DNA from: Streptomyces sp. H27-C3
GTDB taxonomy: Bacteria > Actinomycetota > Actinomycetes > Streptomycetales > Streptomycetaceae
DNA: 64,000 bases
Reading direction: 5' to 3'
Assembly: GCF_030063415.1 (NCBI RefSeq)
Contig: NZ_JASITA010000009.1
Location: 149,611 to 213,610 of the forward strand
Positions within the stretch are counted from its first letter, which is position 1; the number at the start of each line of letters is the position of its first letter. The notes under the pieces are model-generated. The model searched no databases. It was not told the origin of the DNA and was given only the letters and a program-made list of their open reading frames with translations. The position numbers and the translations under genes were made by a program. Positions 1-8,136 of the stretch are shown in pieces.

Positions 1-1
1 G

Positions 2-787
2 AAGACGATCGAAATCGTCGCCTTCGTGCCCGAGGCCTCGATCGACCCCCTCCAGATGGACGCGGCGTACTACCTCTCCGCGAACGGCGTGCCCGCCGCC
101 AAGCCGTACACGCTGCTGCGCGAGGCACTCAAGCGCAGCGAGAAGGTTGCCGTCGCCAAATACGCGCTGCGTGGACGTGAGCGGCTCGGCATGCTGCGGG
201 TCGTCGACGACGTCATCGCCATGCACGGCCTGCTCTGGCCCGACGAGATCCGCGCTCCCGACTCCGTGGCGCCGGACACGAAGGTGACCGTCCGCGAGGC
301 CGAACTCGACCTGGCCGATGCCCTGATGGACACCCTCGGCGAGGTCGACATGGACTCGCTGCACGACGACTACCGGGAGGCGGTCGAGGCCATGATCGCC
401 TCGAAGGTCTCCGGCGAGGCGCTCGCCCCCCAGTCCGCGCCCGCGGGCGGCGGCGGAAAGGTCATCGACCTGATGGCCGCCCTGGAGAACAGCGTCCGGG
501 CCGCGAAGGAGGCCCGCGGTGGCGAGGCCGTCGAGAGCGGCGAACACGCCGAGGTCACCTCGCTCCCGGCCCGCAAGGCCCGCAAATCCGCCGCGGCGGC
601 GCCCAAGCAGACCGGCGCGAAGAAGTCGACGTCGACGGCGAAGAAGACCACGGCCAAGAAGGCCACCAAGTCGACGTCCAAGGCCACGTCGAAGACGGCG
701 TCCGCGGCCAAGTCCTCGCAGAAGGCCACCCAGAAGTCATCGGCGGCCAAGAAGACGACGGCACCCAGGAAGCGGACCTCCGCGTAG
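2..787 (+). CDS. ku: Ku DNA end-binding protein, 5' truncated by window edge
   Basis: The reading frame is open from the first bases, so the gene begins upstream of the window. The visible part starts KTIEIVAFVPEASIDPLQ and continues DAAYYL, typical of the second half of the bacterial Ku core. Bacterial Ku binds double-strand break ends as a homodimer and recruits LigD for non-homologous end joining. After about residue 150 the protein becomes a long tail rich in Lys, Ala, Ser and Thr (many KK, AKK and STSK patches, ending RKRTSA), the basic C-terminal extension seen in many actinobacterial Ku proteins and thought to help DNA binding. No ligD is visible. Identity is well supported by the core; the true start cannot be seen. 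Confidence 0.9.
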   Translation, partial: KTIEIVAFVPEASIDPLQMDAAYYLSANGVPAAKPYTLLREALKRSEKVAVAKYALRGRERLGMLRVVDDVIAMHGLLWPDEIRAPDSVAPDTKVTVREAELDLADALMDTLGEVDMDSLHDDYREAVEAMIASKVSGEALAPQSAPAGGGGKVIDLMAALENSVRAAKEARGGEAVESGEHAEVTSLPARKARKSAAAAPKQTGAKKSTSTAKKTTAKKATKSTSKATSKTASAAKSSQKATQKSSAAKKTTAPRKRTSA

Positions 788-804
788 CCCCGGGGTACAT
801 GACA

Positions 805-838
805 AAGGCCCGGACTCAGCGAACTGAGTCCGGGCCTT
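805..838 (+). terminator. Strong hairpin terminator after ku
   Basis: A perfect 15-bp stem (805-819 pairs with 824-838) closes a CGAA tetraloop 17 nt after the ku stop. It starts AA and ends TT, so it could work from both sides. It separates ku from the oppositely oriented tRNA-Arg, whose 3' end lies 29 nt away. Confidence 0.85.
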
Positions 839-866
839 CATACTTGGCACTTGCTGTGAAGCGAAG

Positions 867-938
867 TGCCCCCGGCAGGATTCGAACCTGCGCACCCGGC
901 TCCGGAGGCCGATGCTCTATCCCCTGAGCTACGGGGGC
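867..938 (-). tRNA. tRNA-Arg (anticodon CCG)
   Basis: On the minus strand the sequence folds as a complete 72-nt cloverleaf. The acceptor GCCCCCG pairs with CGGGGGC and the discriminator is A. The D-arm region is GCTCAGGGGATAGAGC, the anticodon loop CTCCGGA gives CCG, and the T-loop is GGTTCGAATCC. CCG reads the CGG Arg codon, common in high-GC genomes. The 3' CCA is not encoded. No integrase or duplicated 3' end is seen nearby, so if this is an attachment site it is unoccupied here. Confidence 0.95.
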
Positions 939-1051
939 AATGTCGCGTGTCGCGCTGCAACGTCTAGAACCCTACCAGCTCCCACCCGGTGTCCATGAAC
1001 AGGTATTTCCACCTTCTTCCCGCGCCGGATCCACGCCGATCCCCACCCCCG

Positions 1052-1113
1052 GCCGAGCCCGCGCCGAGCCTCCGCCGAGCCCGCGCCGCGCCTCCGCCGA
1101 GCCCGCGCCGCGC
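1052..1113. repeat. 22-bp tandem duplication
   Basis: Two perfect adjacent copies of a 22-bp GC-rich unit lie at 1068-1089 and 1090-1111. A third, partial copy (GCCGAGCCCGCGCCGAG) lies just upstream. They sit in the 279-bp space between the tRNA and the response regulator. No coding or regulatory role is evident. Confidence 0.6.
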
Positions 1114-1205
1114 CCCATGACTCGCCCCGCGTCCCTCGTCCCCCATGTGTTCCCCCACACGGGGTGGAAGTGGGCAAAACCCGGACGCAGCCCTGGGCGG
1201 CGACC

Positions 1206-1211
1206 TACTCT
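1206..1211 (+). promoter_or_regulatory. -10 hexamer TACTCT, probable leaderless promoter
   Basis: TACTCT ends six bases before the GTG at 1218, so transcription would begin at or next to the start codon. There is no Shine-Dalgarno. A clear -35 is not visible. The spacing, and the fact that the conserved receiver domain begins just after this GTG, support the start choice. Confidence 0.4.
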
Positions 1212-1217
1212 CGAGTT

Positions 1218-1652
1218 GTGGCAGGCGCGTCCGGCCGGGTGCTCGTTGTGGACGACAACAAGGTCATCCGGCAGCTGATCAGGGTCAATCTCGAGCTGGA
1301 GGGCTTCGAGGTGGTGACCGCGGCCGATGGTGCCGAATGCCTGGACATCGTCCATCGGGTCTGCCCCGATGTGATCACCCTCGATGTCGTGATGCCGCGC
1401 CTGGACGGTCTGCGTACGGCCGCCCGGCTCCGGGACGACCCGCGCACCAGTCATCTGCCCGTCGCCATCATCAGTGCGTGTACGCAGTACGAGGTCGAGA
1501 GCGGCCTCGCCGCAGGGGTGGAGGCCTTCCTCTCCAAGCCGTTCGAACCGGCCGACCTGGTCCGGCTCGTACGGCAGTTGGCGCATCGGGAGGGCATGCC
1601 GTCTGCCGACGGCAGGCACGAGGCCGGGCGGGCAGGGCGCACGGTCCGCTGA
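1218..1652 (+). CDS. Single-domain response regulator (CheY-like receiver)
   Basis: This 144-aa protein is one receiver domain with no output domain. VLVVDDNKVIRQ supplies the acidic pair, DVITLDVVMPRLDG holds the phospho-acceptor Asp, AIISACTQYEV the conserved Ser/Thr position, and FLSKPFEP the conserved Lys. Such proteins relay phosphate or act by protein contact rather than binding DNA. The partner kinase is not in the window. In-frame GTG codons at 1164 and 1170 would add a non-conserved extension; GTG 1218 is preferred because receiver homology starts directly after it and a -10-like hexamer lies six bases upstream. The last ~20 residues are a low-complexity Gly/Arg tail. Confidence 0.85.
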   Translation: MAGASGRVLVVDDNKVIRQLIRVNLELEGFEVVTAADGAECLDIVHRVCPDVITLDVVMPRLDGLRTAARLRDDPRTSHLPVAIISACTQYEVESGLAAGVEAFLSKPFEPADLVRLVRQLAHREGMPSADGRHEAGRAGRTVR

Positions 1653-1717
1653 TCGCCGGCCGCCCCCTCGGTGACCGGATGGCGAAACCGGTTCGCGAAA
1701 GCACCCCCCTCCTCCCA

Positions 1718-1723
1718 TACGCT
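1718..1723 (+). promoter_or_regulatory. -10 hexamer TACGCT, probable leaderless promoter
   Basis: TACGCT ends six bases before the GTG at 1730. The bases before the start (CCTCCTCCCATACGCTTGCCCC) are pyrimidine-rich and offer no ribosome-binding site. This fits a leaderless transcript. A good -35 is not obvious. Confidence 0.4.
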
Positions 1724-1729
1724 TGCCCC

Positions 1730-2680
1730 GTGACCCCCGCAGATCTCTCCCGCACCGTGGTGCGCGCCGTGCGCCGCGCCGTGGCGGAAGGCGTATTGCG
1801 CGCGCCGGTGCCCGAGCGGGCCGTCGTCGAGCGCCCGCGTCCCGGTGGGCGCGGGGACTACGCCACCAACGTCGCCCTCAAGCTGGCCGGGCCCGCGGGC
1901 ATGCCCGCCCGGGAGGTCGCCGAGATCCTTCGCTCCATGCTCGACGCCGACGCCGCCATCGCCGGGGTCGAGATCACCGGCCCCGGCTTTCTGAACTTCA
2001 CGCTCGCCCCGGACCCGTACGACACGCTGGTACGCACCGTCCTCCAGGAGGGCAGTACGTACGGGCACGGCGCCGTCCTTGCCGGGCAGACCGTCCGCGT
2101 CGGCCCCGGGCCGCGCGCCGACGCCGTCGCGCGGCTGCTGCTGGCCCAGGACGCGACCGTGCTGCGGACGGACGAGGACGGGTCCGCGGACGGGCCCACG
2201 GAAGGCACCGCCGTGCTCGTCGCGCGGCTCGGACACGACGCCGCCGTCTGGAGCCTGCTCCTGCCCACCGCCGCCGCCACCGACGACGACCTGCTCGCCC
2301 AGCGCGAGAGCAATTCGCTCTTCCGGGTGCGCTACGCCCACGCCAGGACCCGCGCGCTGACCCGCAACGCGGCCGACCTCGGCTTCCGTGCGGCGTACGA
2401 GGAGGCCGTGGACGCCCCTGGGCTGCTCGGCGCTCTCGCCGACCACCCGGCGGTCCTCGAGGCCGCCGCCCGCCGCCGTGAGCCCGAACGGCTCGCCCGG
2501 CATCTCGACACCGTCGCGGACCGGTTCTTCCGCTTCCACGACGCCTGCCCCGTCCTGCCCGTCGGCGACGAGAAACCCTCGGTCGCCCACCGCTCCCGGC
2601 TGGCTCTCGCCGAAGCCACCGGTGCGGTGCTGGCAGGCGGCCTTTCACTGCTCGGCATCAGCGCACCAGAACATCTGTGA
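1730..2680 (+). CDS. ArgRS-like protein lacking the catalytic core (DALR domain protein)
   Basis: This 316-aa protein resembles arginyl-tRNA synthetase at both ends but is about half its length. Residues ~30-100 (GDYATNVALKLAG, then EITGPGFLNFTL) match the N-terminal additional domain. The C-terminal half, from FRVRYAHARTRAL onward, matches the DALR anticodon-binding helical domain. The Rossmann catalytic domain with the HIGH and KMSK motifs is missing, so it should not charge tRNA. The stop lies 13 nt before lysA, so the two are probably co-transcribed. This pairing with lysA is, as I recall, conserved in streptomycetes. Role unknown; tRNA binding or regulation is inference. Start GTG 1730 appears leaderless. 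Confidence 0.85.
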   Translation: MTPADLSRTVVRAVRRAVAEGVLRAPVPERAVVERPRPGGRGDYATNVALKLAGPAGMPAREVAEILRSMLDADAAIAGVEITGPGFLNFTLAPDPYDTLVRTVLQEGSTYGHGAVLAGQTVRVGPGPRADAVARLLLAQDATVLRTDEDGSADGPTEGTAVLVARLGHDAAVWSLLLPTAAATDDDLLAQRESNSLFRVRYAHARTRALTRNAADLGFRAAYEEAVDAPGLLGALADHPAVLEAAARRREPERLARHLDTVADRFFRFHDACPVLPVGDEKPSVAHRSRLALAEATGAVLAGGLSLLGISAPEHL

Positions 2681-2693
2681 AAGAGACAGAAGA

Positions 2694-4085
2694 ATGAGCC
2701 GTTCCGCACACCCCGCCGGGCCGCGTCACGCCGACGTCTACCCCGAGGGCCACTACACCGCCCCCGCCGACGACCTGAACCTTCTCGACGAGAAGGTCTG
2801 GTCGCGGACCGTACGTCGTCACGACAACGGGGTCGTGGCTGTCGGCGGCATCGAAGTGACCCGCCTCGCCGAGGAGTTCGGCACCCCCGCCTACTTCCTC
2901 GACGAGTCCGACTTCCGCGCCCGCTGCCGCGCCTGGTCCGACGCCTTCGGCCCCAACGCCGACGTCTTCTACGCCGGGAAGGCCTTCCTCTCGCGCGCCG
3001 TCGTGCGCTGGCTGAAGGAGGAGGGGCTCAACCTCGACGTGTGCTCCGGCGGCGAGCTGACCACGGCCCTCGAAGCGGGCATGCCCGCCGACCGCATCGC
3101 CTTCCACGGCAACAACAAGTCGACGGAGGAGATCGAGCGGGCGGTCGACGCCGGCGTGGGGCGCGTCGTCCTCGACTCCTACCAGGAGATCGTCCGCGTC
3201 GCGCACGTCGCGCAGAGCCGCGGCAAGCGCCAGCGCGTCCAGATCCGGGTGACGGTCGGCGTCGAGGCGCACACCCACGAGTTCATCGCGACCGCCCACG
3301 AGGACCAGAAGTTCGGGATCGCGCTCGCCGGGGGACAGGCCGCCGAGGCGGTCCGCAGGGCCCTGCGGCTCGACGGCCTCGAACTCATCGGCATCCACTC
3401 CCACATCGGCTCGCAGATCTTCGACATGGCGGGCTTCGAGGTCTCGGCGCGCCGGGTCGTCCAGCTCCTCGCCGAGGTGCGCGACGAGCACGGCGTGGAG
3501 CTGCCGGAGATCGACCTCGGCGGCGGCCTCGGTATCGCGTACACCTCGGAGGACGACCCCAGCGAGCCGCACGAGATCGCCAAGTCGCTCCTGGAGATCG
3601 TCACGCGCGAGTGCGAGACGCACGGGCTCACCACGCCCCGCATCTCCGTCGAGCCCGGCCGCGCGATCGTCGGGCCGACCGCCTTCACGCTCTACGAGGT
3701 GGGGACGATCAAGCCGCTGGAAGGGCTCCGCACGTACGTCAGTGTCGACGGCGGCATGTCCGACAACATCCGTACCGCGCTGTACGACGCCGAGTACAGC
3801 GTCGCCCTCGTGTCGCGCACCTCGACCGCCGAGCCGATGCTCTCCCGCGTCGTCGGCAAGCACTGCGAGAGCGGCGACATCGTCGTACGCGACGCCTTCC
3901 TCCCCGCCGACCTGGCGCCCGGCGACCTGATCGCGGTCCCCGCCACCGGCGCGTACTGCCGCTCGATGGCCAGCAACTACAACCACTCGCTCCGCCCGCC
4001 CGTCGTCGTGGTCCGCGACGGCGAGGCGCGGGTCATCGTCCGGCGCGAGACGGAGGAAGATCTCCTGCGTCTCGATGTCGGCTGA
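2694..4085 (+). CDS. lysA: Diaminopimelate decarboxylase
   Basis: LysA removes CO2 from meso-diaminopimelate to give L-lysine, the last step of lysine biosynthesis, using PLP. The 463-aa protein is a fold-type III enzyme. The N-terminal TIM barrel carries the PLP lysine in FYAGKAF (about residue 96) and CSGGEL; HSHIGSQI and a Gly-rich LGGGLGIAY line the cofactor site. The C-terminal beta domain carries the catalytic Cys in HCESGD (about residue 391) and the substrate-site Tyr in the GAYCRSM loop. Start ATG 2694 follows a purine-rich AAAGAGACAGAAGA. It sits between the ArgRS-like gene and hom, in an aspartate-family cluster. Length and motifs are normal. Confidence 0.97.
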   Translation: MSRSAHPAGPRHADVYPEGHYTAPADDLNLLDEKVWSRTVRRHDNGVVAVGGIEVTRLAEEFGTPAYFLDESDFRARCRAWSDAFGPNADVFYAGKAFLSRAVVRWLKEEGLNLDVCSGGELTTALEAGMPADRIAFHGNNKSTEEIERAVDAGVGRVVLDSYQEIVRVAHVAQSRGKRQRVQIRVTVGVEAHTHEFIATAHEDQKFGIALAGGQAAEAVRRALRLDGLELIGIHSHIGSQIFDMAGFEVSARRVVQLLAEVRDEHGVELPEIDLGGGLGIAYTSEDDPSEPHEIAKSLLEIVTRECETHGLTTPRISVEPGRAIVGPTAFTLYEVGTIKPLEGLRTYVSVDGGMSDNIRTALYDAEYSVALVSRTSTAEPMLSRVVGKHCESGDIVVRDAFLPADLAPGDLIAVPATGAYCRSMASNYNHSLRPPVVVVRDGEARVIVRRETEEDLLRLDVG

Positions 4086-4107
4086 TGAAATGGATGTCTC
4101 GCAATCT

Positions 4108-4132
4108 GGACGGGAGACAAAAACTCCCGTCC
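4108..4132 (+). terminator. Hairpin between lysA and hom
   Basis: A perfect 9-bp stem GGACGGGAG/CTCCCGTCC with an A-rich 7-nt loop lies 22 nt after the lysA stop and 62 nt before hom. There is no U-tract, so it may be a weak terminator, an attenuator or an mRNA processing site. Most simply it separates lysA from hom. Confidence 0.5.
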
Positions 4133-4194
4133 GGTGAGTGAGACTGGTTCGTACTCAAGTTTTATGGCTGTACTTGATGAAAGGCGTAGGTCGG

Positions 4195-5496
4195 ATGATG
4201 CGTACGCGTCCACTGAAGGTGGCGCTGCTGGGCTGTGGCGTGGTCGGCTCAGAGGTGGCGCGCATCATGACGACGCACGCCGAGGACCTCGCCGCCCGAA
4301 TCGGGGCTCCCGTCGAGCTCGCCGGGGTCGCGGTCCGCCGCCCCTCCAGGATCCGCGAGGGGATCGACCCTGCGCTGGTCACCACCGATGCGAAGGCCCT
4401 GGTCGAACGGGGTGACATCGACGTCGTCATCGAGGTCATCGGCGGCATCGAACCCGCCCGCACCCTCATCACCACCGCCTTCGAGCACGGCGCTTCGGTC
4501 GTCTCGGCGAACAAGGCACTGCTCGCCGAGGACGGCGCGGCCCTGCACGCAGCGGCCGAGAAGCACGGCAGGGACCTGTACTACGAGGCGGCGGTGGCGG
4601 GCGCCATTCCGCTCGTACGGCCGCTGCGCGAGTCCCTCGTCGGCGACAAGGTCAACCGGGTGCTCGGCATCGTCAACGGCACGACCAACTTCATCCTCGA
4701 CAAGATGGACTCCTCCGGAGCCGGATATTCCGAGGCGCTCGACGAGGCCACCGCCCTCGGATACGCCGAGGCCGACCCCACCGCCGATGTCGAGGGCTTC
4801 GACGCCGCCGCCAAGGCCGCGATCCTGGCCGGCATCGCCTTCCACACCCGCGTGCGCATCGGCGACGTCCACCGTGAGGGCCTCACCGAGGTCTCGGCCT
4901 CCGACATCGCGTCGGCCCGCCGCATGGGCTGCACCGTCAAGCTGCTCGCCATCTGCGAGCGCGCCGCGGACGGCAAGTCCGTGACGGCCCGCGTGCACCC
5001 CGCGATGATCCCGCTGACGCACCCGCTGGCCTCGGTCCGTGAGGCGTACAACGCGGTGTTCATCGAGGCCGAGGCGGCCGGACAGCTGATGTTCTACGGT
5101 CCGGGCGCGGGCGGCCCGCCCACCGCCTCCGCGGTCCTCGGCGACCTCGTCGCCGTCTGCCGCAACAAACTGGCCGGGACCACGGGCCCCGGCGAATCCG
5201 CGTACACACAGCTGCCTGTCAGCCCCATGGGCGAGGTCGTCACGCGGTACCACATCAGTCTCGACGTGGCCGACAAGCCTGGCGTACTCGCCCAGGTCGC
5301 GACGGTCTTCGCCGAGCACGGCGTATCCATCGACACGGTGCGCCAGCAGGGCCGACAGGACGGAGGCGGCGAGGCATCCCTCGTCGTCGTCACCCACCGC
5401 GCGCCCGACGCGGCCCTTTCCGGGGTCGTCGAGGCGCTGCGCAAGCTCGACACCGTGCGCGGTGTCGCCAGCATCATGCGTGTTGAAGGGGAGTAG
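4195..5496 (+). CDS. hom: Homoserine dehydrogenase
   Basis: Hom reduces L-aspartate semialdehyde to L-homoserine with NAD(P)H, the branch point toward threonine and methionine. The 433-aa protein has an N-terminal Rossmann fold (VALLGCGVVGSEVAR) and the conserved substrate/catalytic core GIVNGTTNFIL with EADPTADVEG. A C-terminal ACT domain (YHISLDVADKPGVLAQVA) is typical of enzymes feedback-regulated by threonine. Start is at the ATG-ATG pair 4195/4198. An in-frame start at 4138 would add a non-homologous leader. hom ends 3 bp before thrC, so they form an operon. Confidence 0.96.
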   Translation: MMRTRPLKVALLGCGVVGSEVARIMTTHAEDLAARIGAPVELAGVAVRRPSRIREGIDPALVTTDAKALVERGDIDVVIEVIGGIEPARTLITTAFEHGASVVSANKALLAEDGAALHAAAEKHGRDLYYEAAVAGAIPLVRPLRESLVGDKVNRVLGIVNGTTNFILDKMDSSGAGYSEALDEATALGYAEADPTADVEGFDAAAKAAILAGIAFHTRVRIGDVHREGLTEVSASDIASARRMGCTVKLLAICERAADGKSVTARVHPAMIPLTHPLASVREAYNAVFIEAEAAGQLMFYGPGAGGPPTASAVLGDLVAVCRNKLAGTTGPGESAYTQLPVSPMGEVVTRYHISLDVADKPGVLAQVATVFAEHGVSIDTVRQQGRQDGGGEASLVVVTHRAPDAALSGVVEALRKLDTVRGVASIMRVEGE

Positions 5497-5499
5497 GGG

Positions 5500-6570
5500 A
5501 TGACCACCAAGGGCACCCACCAGTGGCGCGGCATCATCGAGGAGTACAGGCACCGCCTTCCGGTGACGGAGACGACGCCGGTCGTCTCCCTCGGCGAGGG
5601 TGGCACGCCGCTCGTAGTGGCGCAGGTCCTCTCCGAGCGCACCGGCTGCGAGGTGTATCTCAAGGTCGAGGGCGCGAACCCGACCGGGTCGTTCAAGGAC
5701 CGCGGCATGACCATGGCGATCACCCGCGCCAAGGAGGAGGGCGCGCAGGCCGTCATCTGCGCCTCCACCGGCAACACCTCGGCCTCGGCCGCGGCGTACG
5801 CCGTGCGGGCCGGCATGGTCTGCGCGGTCCTCGTGCCGCAGGGCAAGATCGCGCTGGGCAAGATGGGGCAGGCGCTCGTCCACGGCGCCAAGATCCTCCA
5901 GGTCGACGGCAACTTCGACGACTGCCTCACGCTGGCCCGCCGCCTCTCGGACAACTACCCGGTGGCGCTGGTCAATTCCGTCAACCCGGTGCGCATCGAG
6001 GGCCAGAAGACCGCGGCCTTCGAGATCGTCGACGCGCTCGGGGACGCCCCGGACGTCCATGTGCTGCCCGTGGGCAACGCCGGTAACATCACGGCGTACT
6101 GGAAGGGCTATCGCGAGTACGCGGGCGACAGGATCGCCACGCACACCCCCCGCATGTGGGGCTTCCAGGCCTCGGGCTCGGCGCCCATCGTGCGCGGCGA
6201 AGTGGTCAAGGACCCGTCCACCATCGCCACCGCGATCCGCATCGGAAACCCGGCCTCCTGGGACTTCGCGATTGCCGCGCGCGACGAGTCGGGCGGCTTC
6301 ATCGACGAGGTGACGGACCGCCAGATCCTGTCCGCCTACCGCCTGTTGGCCGCCCAGGAGGGCGTCTTCGTGGAGCCGGCCTCGGCCGCCAGCGTCGCCG
6401 GTCTGCTCAAGGCCGCCGACGAGGGCAAGGTCGACCCGGGCCAGAAAATCGTCTGCACGGTCACCGGAAACGGCCTCAAGGACCCGGACTGGGCGGTCGC
6501 GGGAGCCCCGCAGCCCGTCACCATCCCGGTCGACGCGGTCGCCGCCGCCGAGTTCCTCGGCCTGGCCTGA
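5500..6570 (+). CDS. thrC: Threonine synthase
   Basis: ThrC converts O-phospho-L-homoserine to L-threonine, using PLP. The 356-aa fold-type II enzyme shows the PLP lysine in [11 protein letters not shown], the phosphate/substrate loop in [13 protein letters not shown] and the cofactor-phosphate loop in [14 protein letters not shown]. Start ATG 5500 lies three bases after the hom stop and is preceded by GAAGGGGAGTAGGGG, a strong ribosome-binding site, so translation is probably coupled. Length is normal for the shorter bacterial class. It completes the Hom-ThrB-ThrC route with thrB downstream. Confidence 0.96.
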   Translation: MTTKGTHQWRGIIEEYRHRLPVTETTPVVSLGEGGTPLVVAQVLSERTGCEVYLKVEGANPTGSFKDRGMTMAITRAKEEGAQAVICASTGNTSASAAAYAVRAGMVCAVLVPQGKIALGKMGQALVHGAKILQVDGNFDDCLTLARRLSDNYPVALVNSVNPVRIEGQKTAAFEIVDALGDAPDVHVLPVGNAGNITAYWKGYREYAGDRIATHTPRMWGFQASGSAPIVRGEVVKDPSTIATAIRIGNPASWDFAIAARDESGGFIDEVTDRQILSAYRLLAAQEGVFVEPASAASVAGLLKAADEGKVDPGQKIVCTVTGNGLKDPDWAVAGAPQPVTIPVDAVAAAEFLGLA

Positions 6571-6821
6571 CCCCACCGGGGCGGACAGACCGGATAGAAC
6601 GGCACAGAGCGCATGGGAGGCCCGCGACACGCATCGTGCGCCTCCTGTGCGCCCTATGTCGTCACGGAACCTTCCTTCGATAGGCTGTACCGAACCCGCC
6701 CCGCCGCATACGCCGCGGTGTTGTCGCCGTCGTGGCCCTCGGGTGTTCGTACGTCTTGAAAATCCCGCGTCTTGAGAAGTCCTCGAAAAGACCGCAGCCC
6801 CACAAGGAGAGTCGTCGAGCG

Positions 6822-7739
6822 ATGGCCGGTCCCGCGTTCCGCGCCGCCGCCGTAAGGGTGCGCACCCCCGCCACCAGCGCCAATCTCGGCCCGGGCTTCG
6901 ACGCCCTCGGCCTGTCGCTGGGGCTGTACGACGACGTGGTCGTCCGGGTCGCCGACTCCGGGCTGCACGTCGACATCGCGGGCGAGGGCGCGGAGGCGCT
7001 GCCCCGCGACGAGAGTCATCTGCTCGTACGGTCGCTGCGCACCGCGTTCGACCTGCTCGGCGGGCAGCCGCGCGGCCTCGAGGTCGTCTGTGCCAACCGC
7101 ATCCCGCACGGCCGGGGCCTCGGCTCCTCGTCCGCCGCCATCTGCGCCGGCATCGTCGCGGCGCGCGCGGTGACCATAGGCGGCGACGCGAAGCTCGACG
7201 ACGCGGCCCTGCTCGAACTGGCAACCGAGATCGAGGGGCACCCCGACAATGTCGCGGCCTGCCTGCTCGGCGGGTTCACCCTCGCGTGGACCGACGGGGG
7301 AGCGGCCCGCGCGATCCGGATGGAGCCTGCGGAGTCCGTCGTTCCGGTGGTCTTCGTGCCCGCAACGGCCGTACTGACCGAGACCGCGCGTGGCCTGCTG
7401 CCGCGGACAGTCCCCCATGTGGACGCAGCGGCCAACGCGGGCCGCGCGGCGCTGCTCGTAGAGGCTCTGACCAGGCGTCCCGAGCTGCTGCTCGCGGCGA
7501 CCGAGGACCGTCTTCACCAGGACTACCGAGCCCCGGCGATGCCGGAGAGCCTGGCCCTGGTCAACCGACTGCGCGCGGACGGCGTCCCCGCGGTCATCTC
7601 CGGTGCGGGCCCCACGGTGCTCGCGCTGGTCGAGGACAGTGCGGCCGACAAGGTCGCACGGCTGGCCGGCGAGGGGTGGGCGGCCAATCGGCTGACCCTC
7701 GACGCCAGGGGTGCGGTCGTTATGCCGCTCGGAACGTAG
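6822..7739 (+). CDS. thrB: Homoserine kinase
   Basis: ThrB phosphorylates L-homoserine with ATP, giving the ThrC substrate. The 305-aa GHMP-family kinase has the N-terminal PATSANLGPGFDALGL motif, the ATP loop PHGRGLGSSSAAICAG and the C-terminal motif SGAGPTVLAL. ATG 6822 follows AAGGAG about 12 nt upstream; the in-frame GTG at 6732 has no homology support. It lies 251 bp after thrC, a long gap for an operon, so thrB may have its own promoter; the gap holds no clear hairpin. Genes encode steps 1, 3 and 2 in that order. Confidence 0.95.
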   Translation: MAGPAFRAAAVRVRTPATSANLGPGFDALGLSLGLYDDVVVRVADSGLHVDIAGEGAEALPRDESHLLVRSLRTAFDLLGGQPRGLEVVCANRIPHGRGLGSSSAAICAGIVAARAVTIGGDAKLDDAALLELATEIEGHPDNVAACLLGGFTLAWTDGGAARAIRMEPAESVVPVVFVPATAVLTETARGLLPRTVPHVDAAANAGRAALLVEALTRRPELLLAATEDRLHQDYRAPAMPESLALVNRLRADGVPAVISGAGPTVLALVEDSAADKVARLAGEGWAANRLTLDARGAVVMPLGT

Positions 7740-8136
7740 GGCTGCACCGGGCTGTACCCAGCTGAAGAGCGTGATTGCCGGTGAGGGAGAGGGGGAATGT
7801 TTGTTGGATCCGGTAGTGTTAATGTCAAGTCTGCACCCGACGTCTTTGTGGCGCGGTGCTTTGCGTCCCCATTCGGGACCACCACCCTTCCGGGAGCCTC
7901 CCCAACTGCCTGAGCAGCCTGCCTGAGCAGTTTTGAGCACGCTCCGGAACTGGCGCGACACCCCAGGCTCATCCCAGGAGGGGCAGTCGGGGACATCGAG
8001 CCGGACCCCACGCACGTTCCTCTCCGCCGTTTCCCGGCGGACCATCGCCCCGGCACGGTCTCCAAGGCCGCAGCCGGACAGCACAACCGGTCGCCGAGCC
8101 AGACAGGCCGACGTCCGCTCCAGGGAAGGACCCTTC
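7740..8136 (+). promoter_or_regulatory. Long rho leader with possible uORF and hairpin repeats
   Basis: This 397-bp gap precedes rho. A purine-rich stretch (GAGGGAGAGGGGGA) sits directly before ATG 7797, which opens a 38-codon frame ending at 7913. A 12-bp unit CTGCCTGAGCAG, itself a small hairpin (CTGC/GCAG), occurs at 7906-7917 and 7919-7930 and is followed by TTTT, overlapping the uORF stop. TAGTGT at 7814-7819 could be a -10 but lacks a visible -35; if used, it would exclude the uORF. E. coli rho is autoregulated by attenuation in its leader, so leader control here is plausible but inferred. Confidence 0.4.

Noticed and set aside
519..827. Arg/Pro-rich open frame overlapping the ku tail
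   Set aside because: Out-of-frame reading of the Lys/Ala-rich tail codons; no start context.
1052..1113. 22-bp repeats considered as CRISPR or iteron origin
   Set aside because: Only two full adjacent copies without spacers, no cas or rep gene nearby.
4249..7224. Very long open frame on the minus strand (991 codons) opposite hom-thrC-thrB
   Set aside because: Arises from high third-position GC of the plus-strand genes. Translation is low-complexity Arg/Gly/Ala/Asp without homology, whereas the plus frames show intact Hom, ThrC and ThrB motifs.
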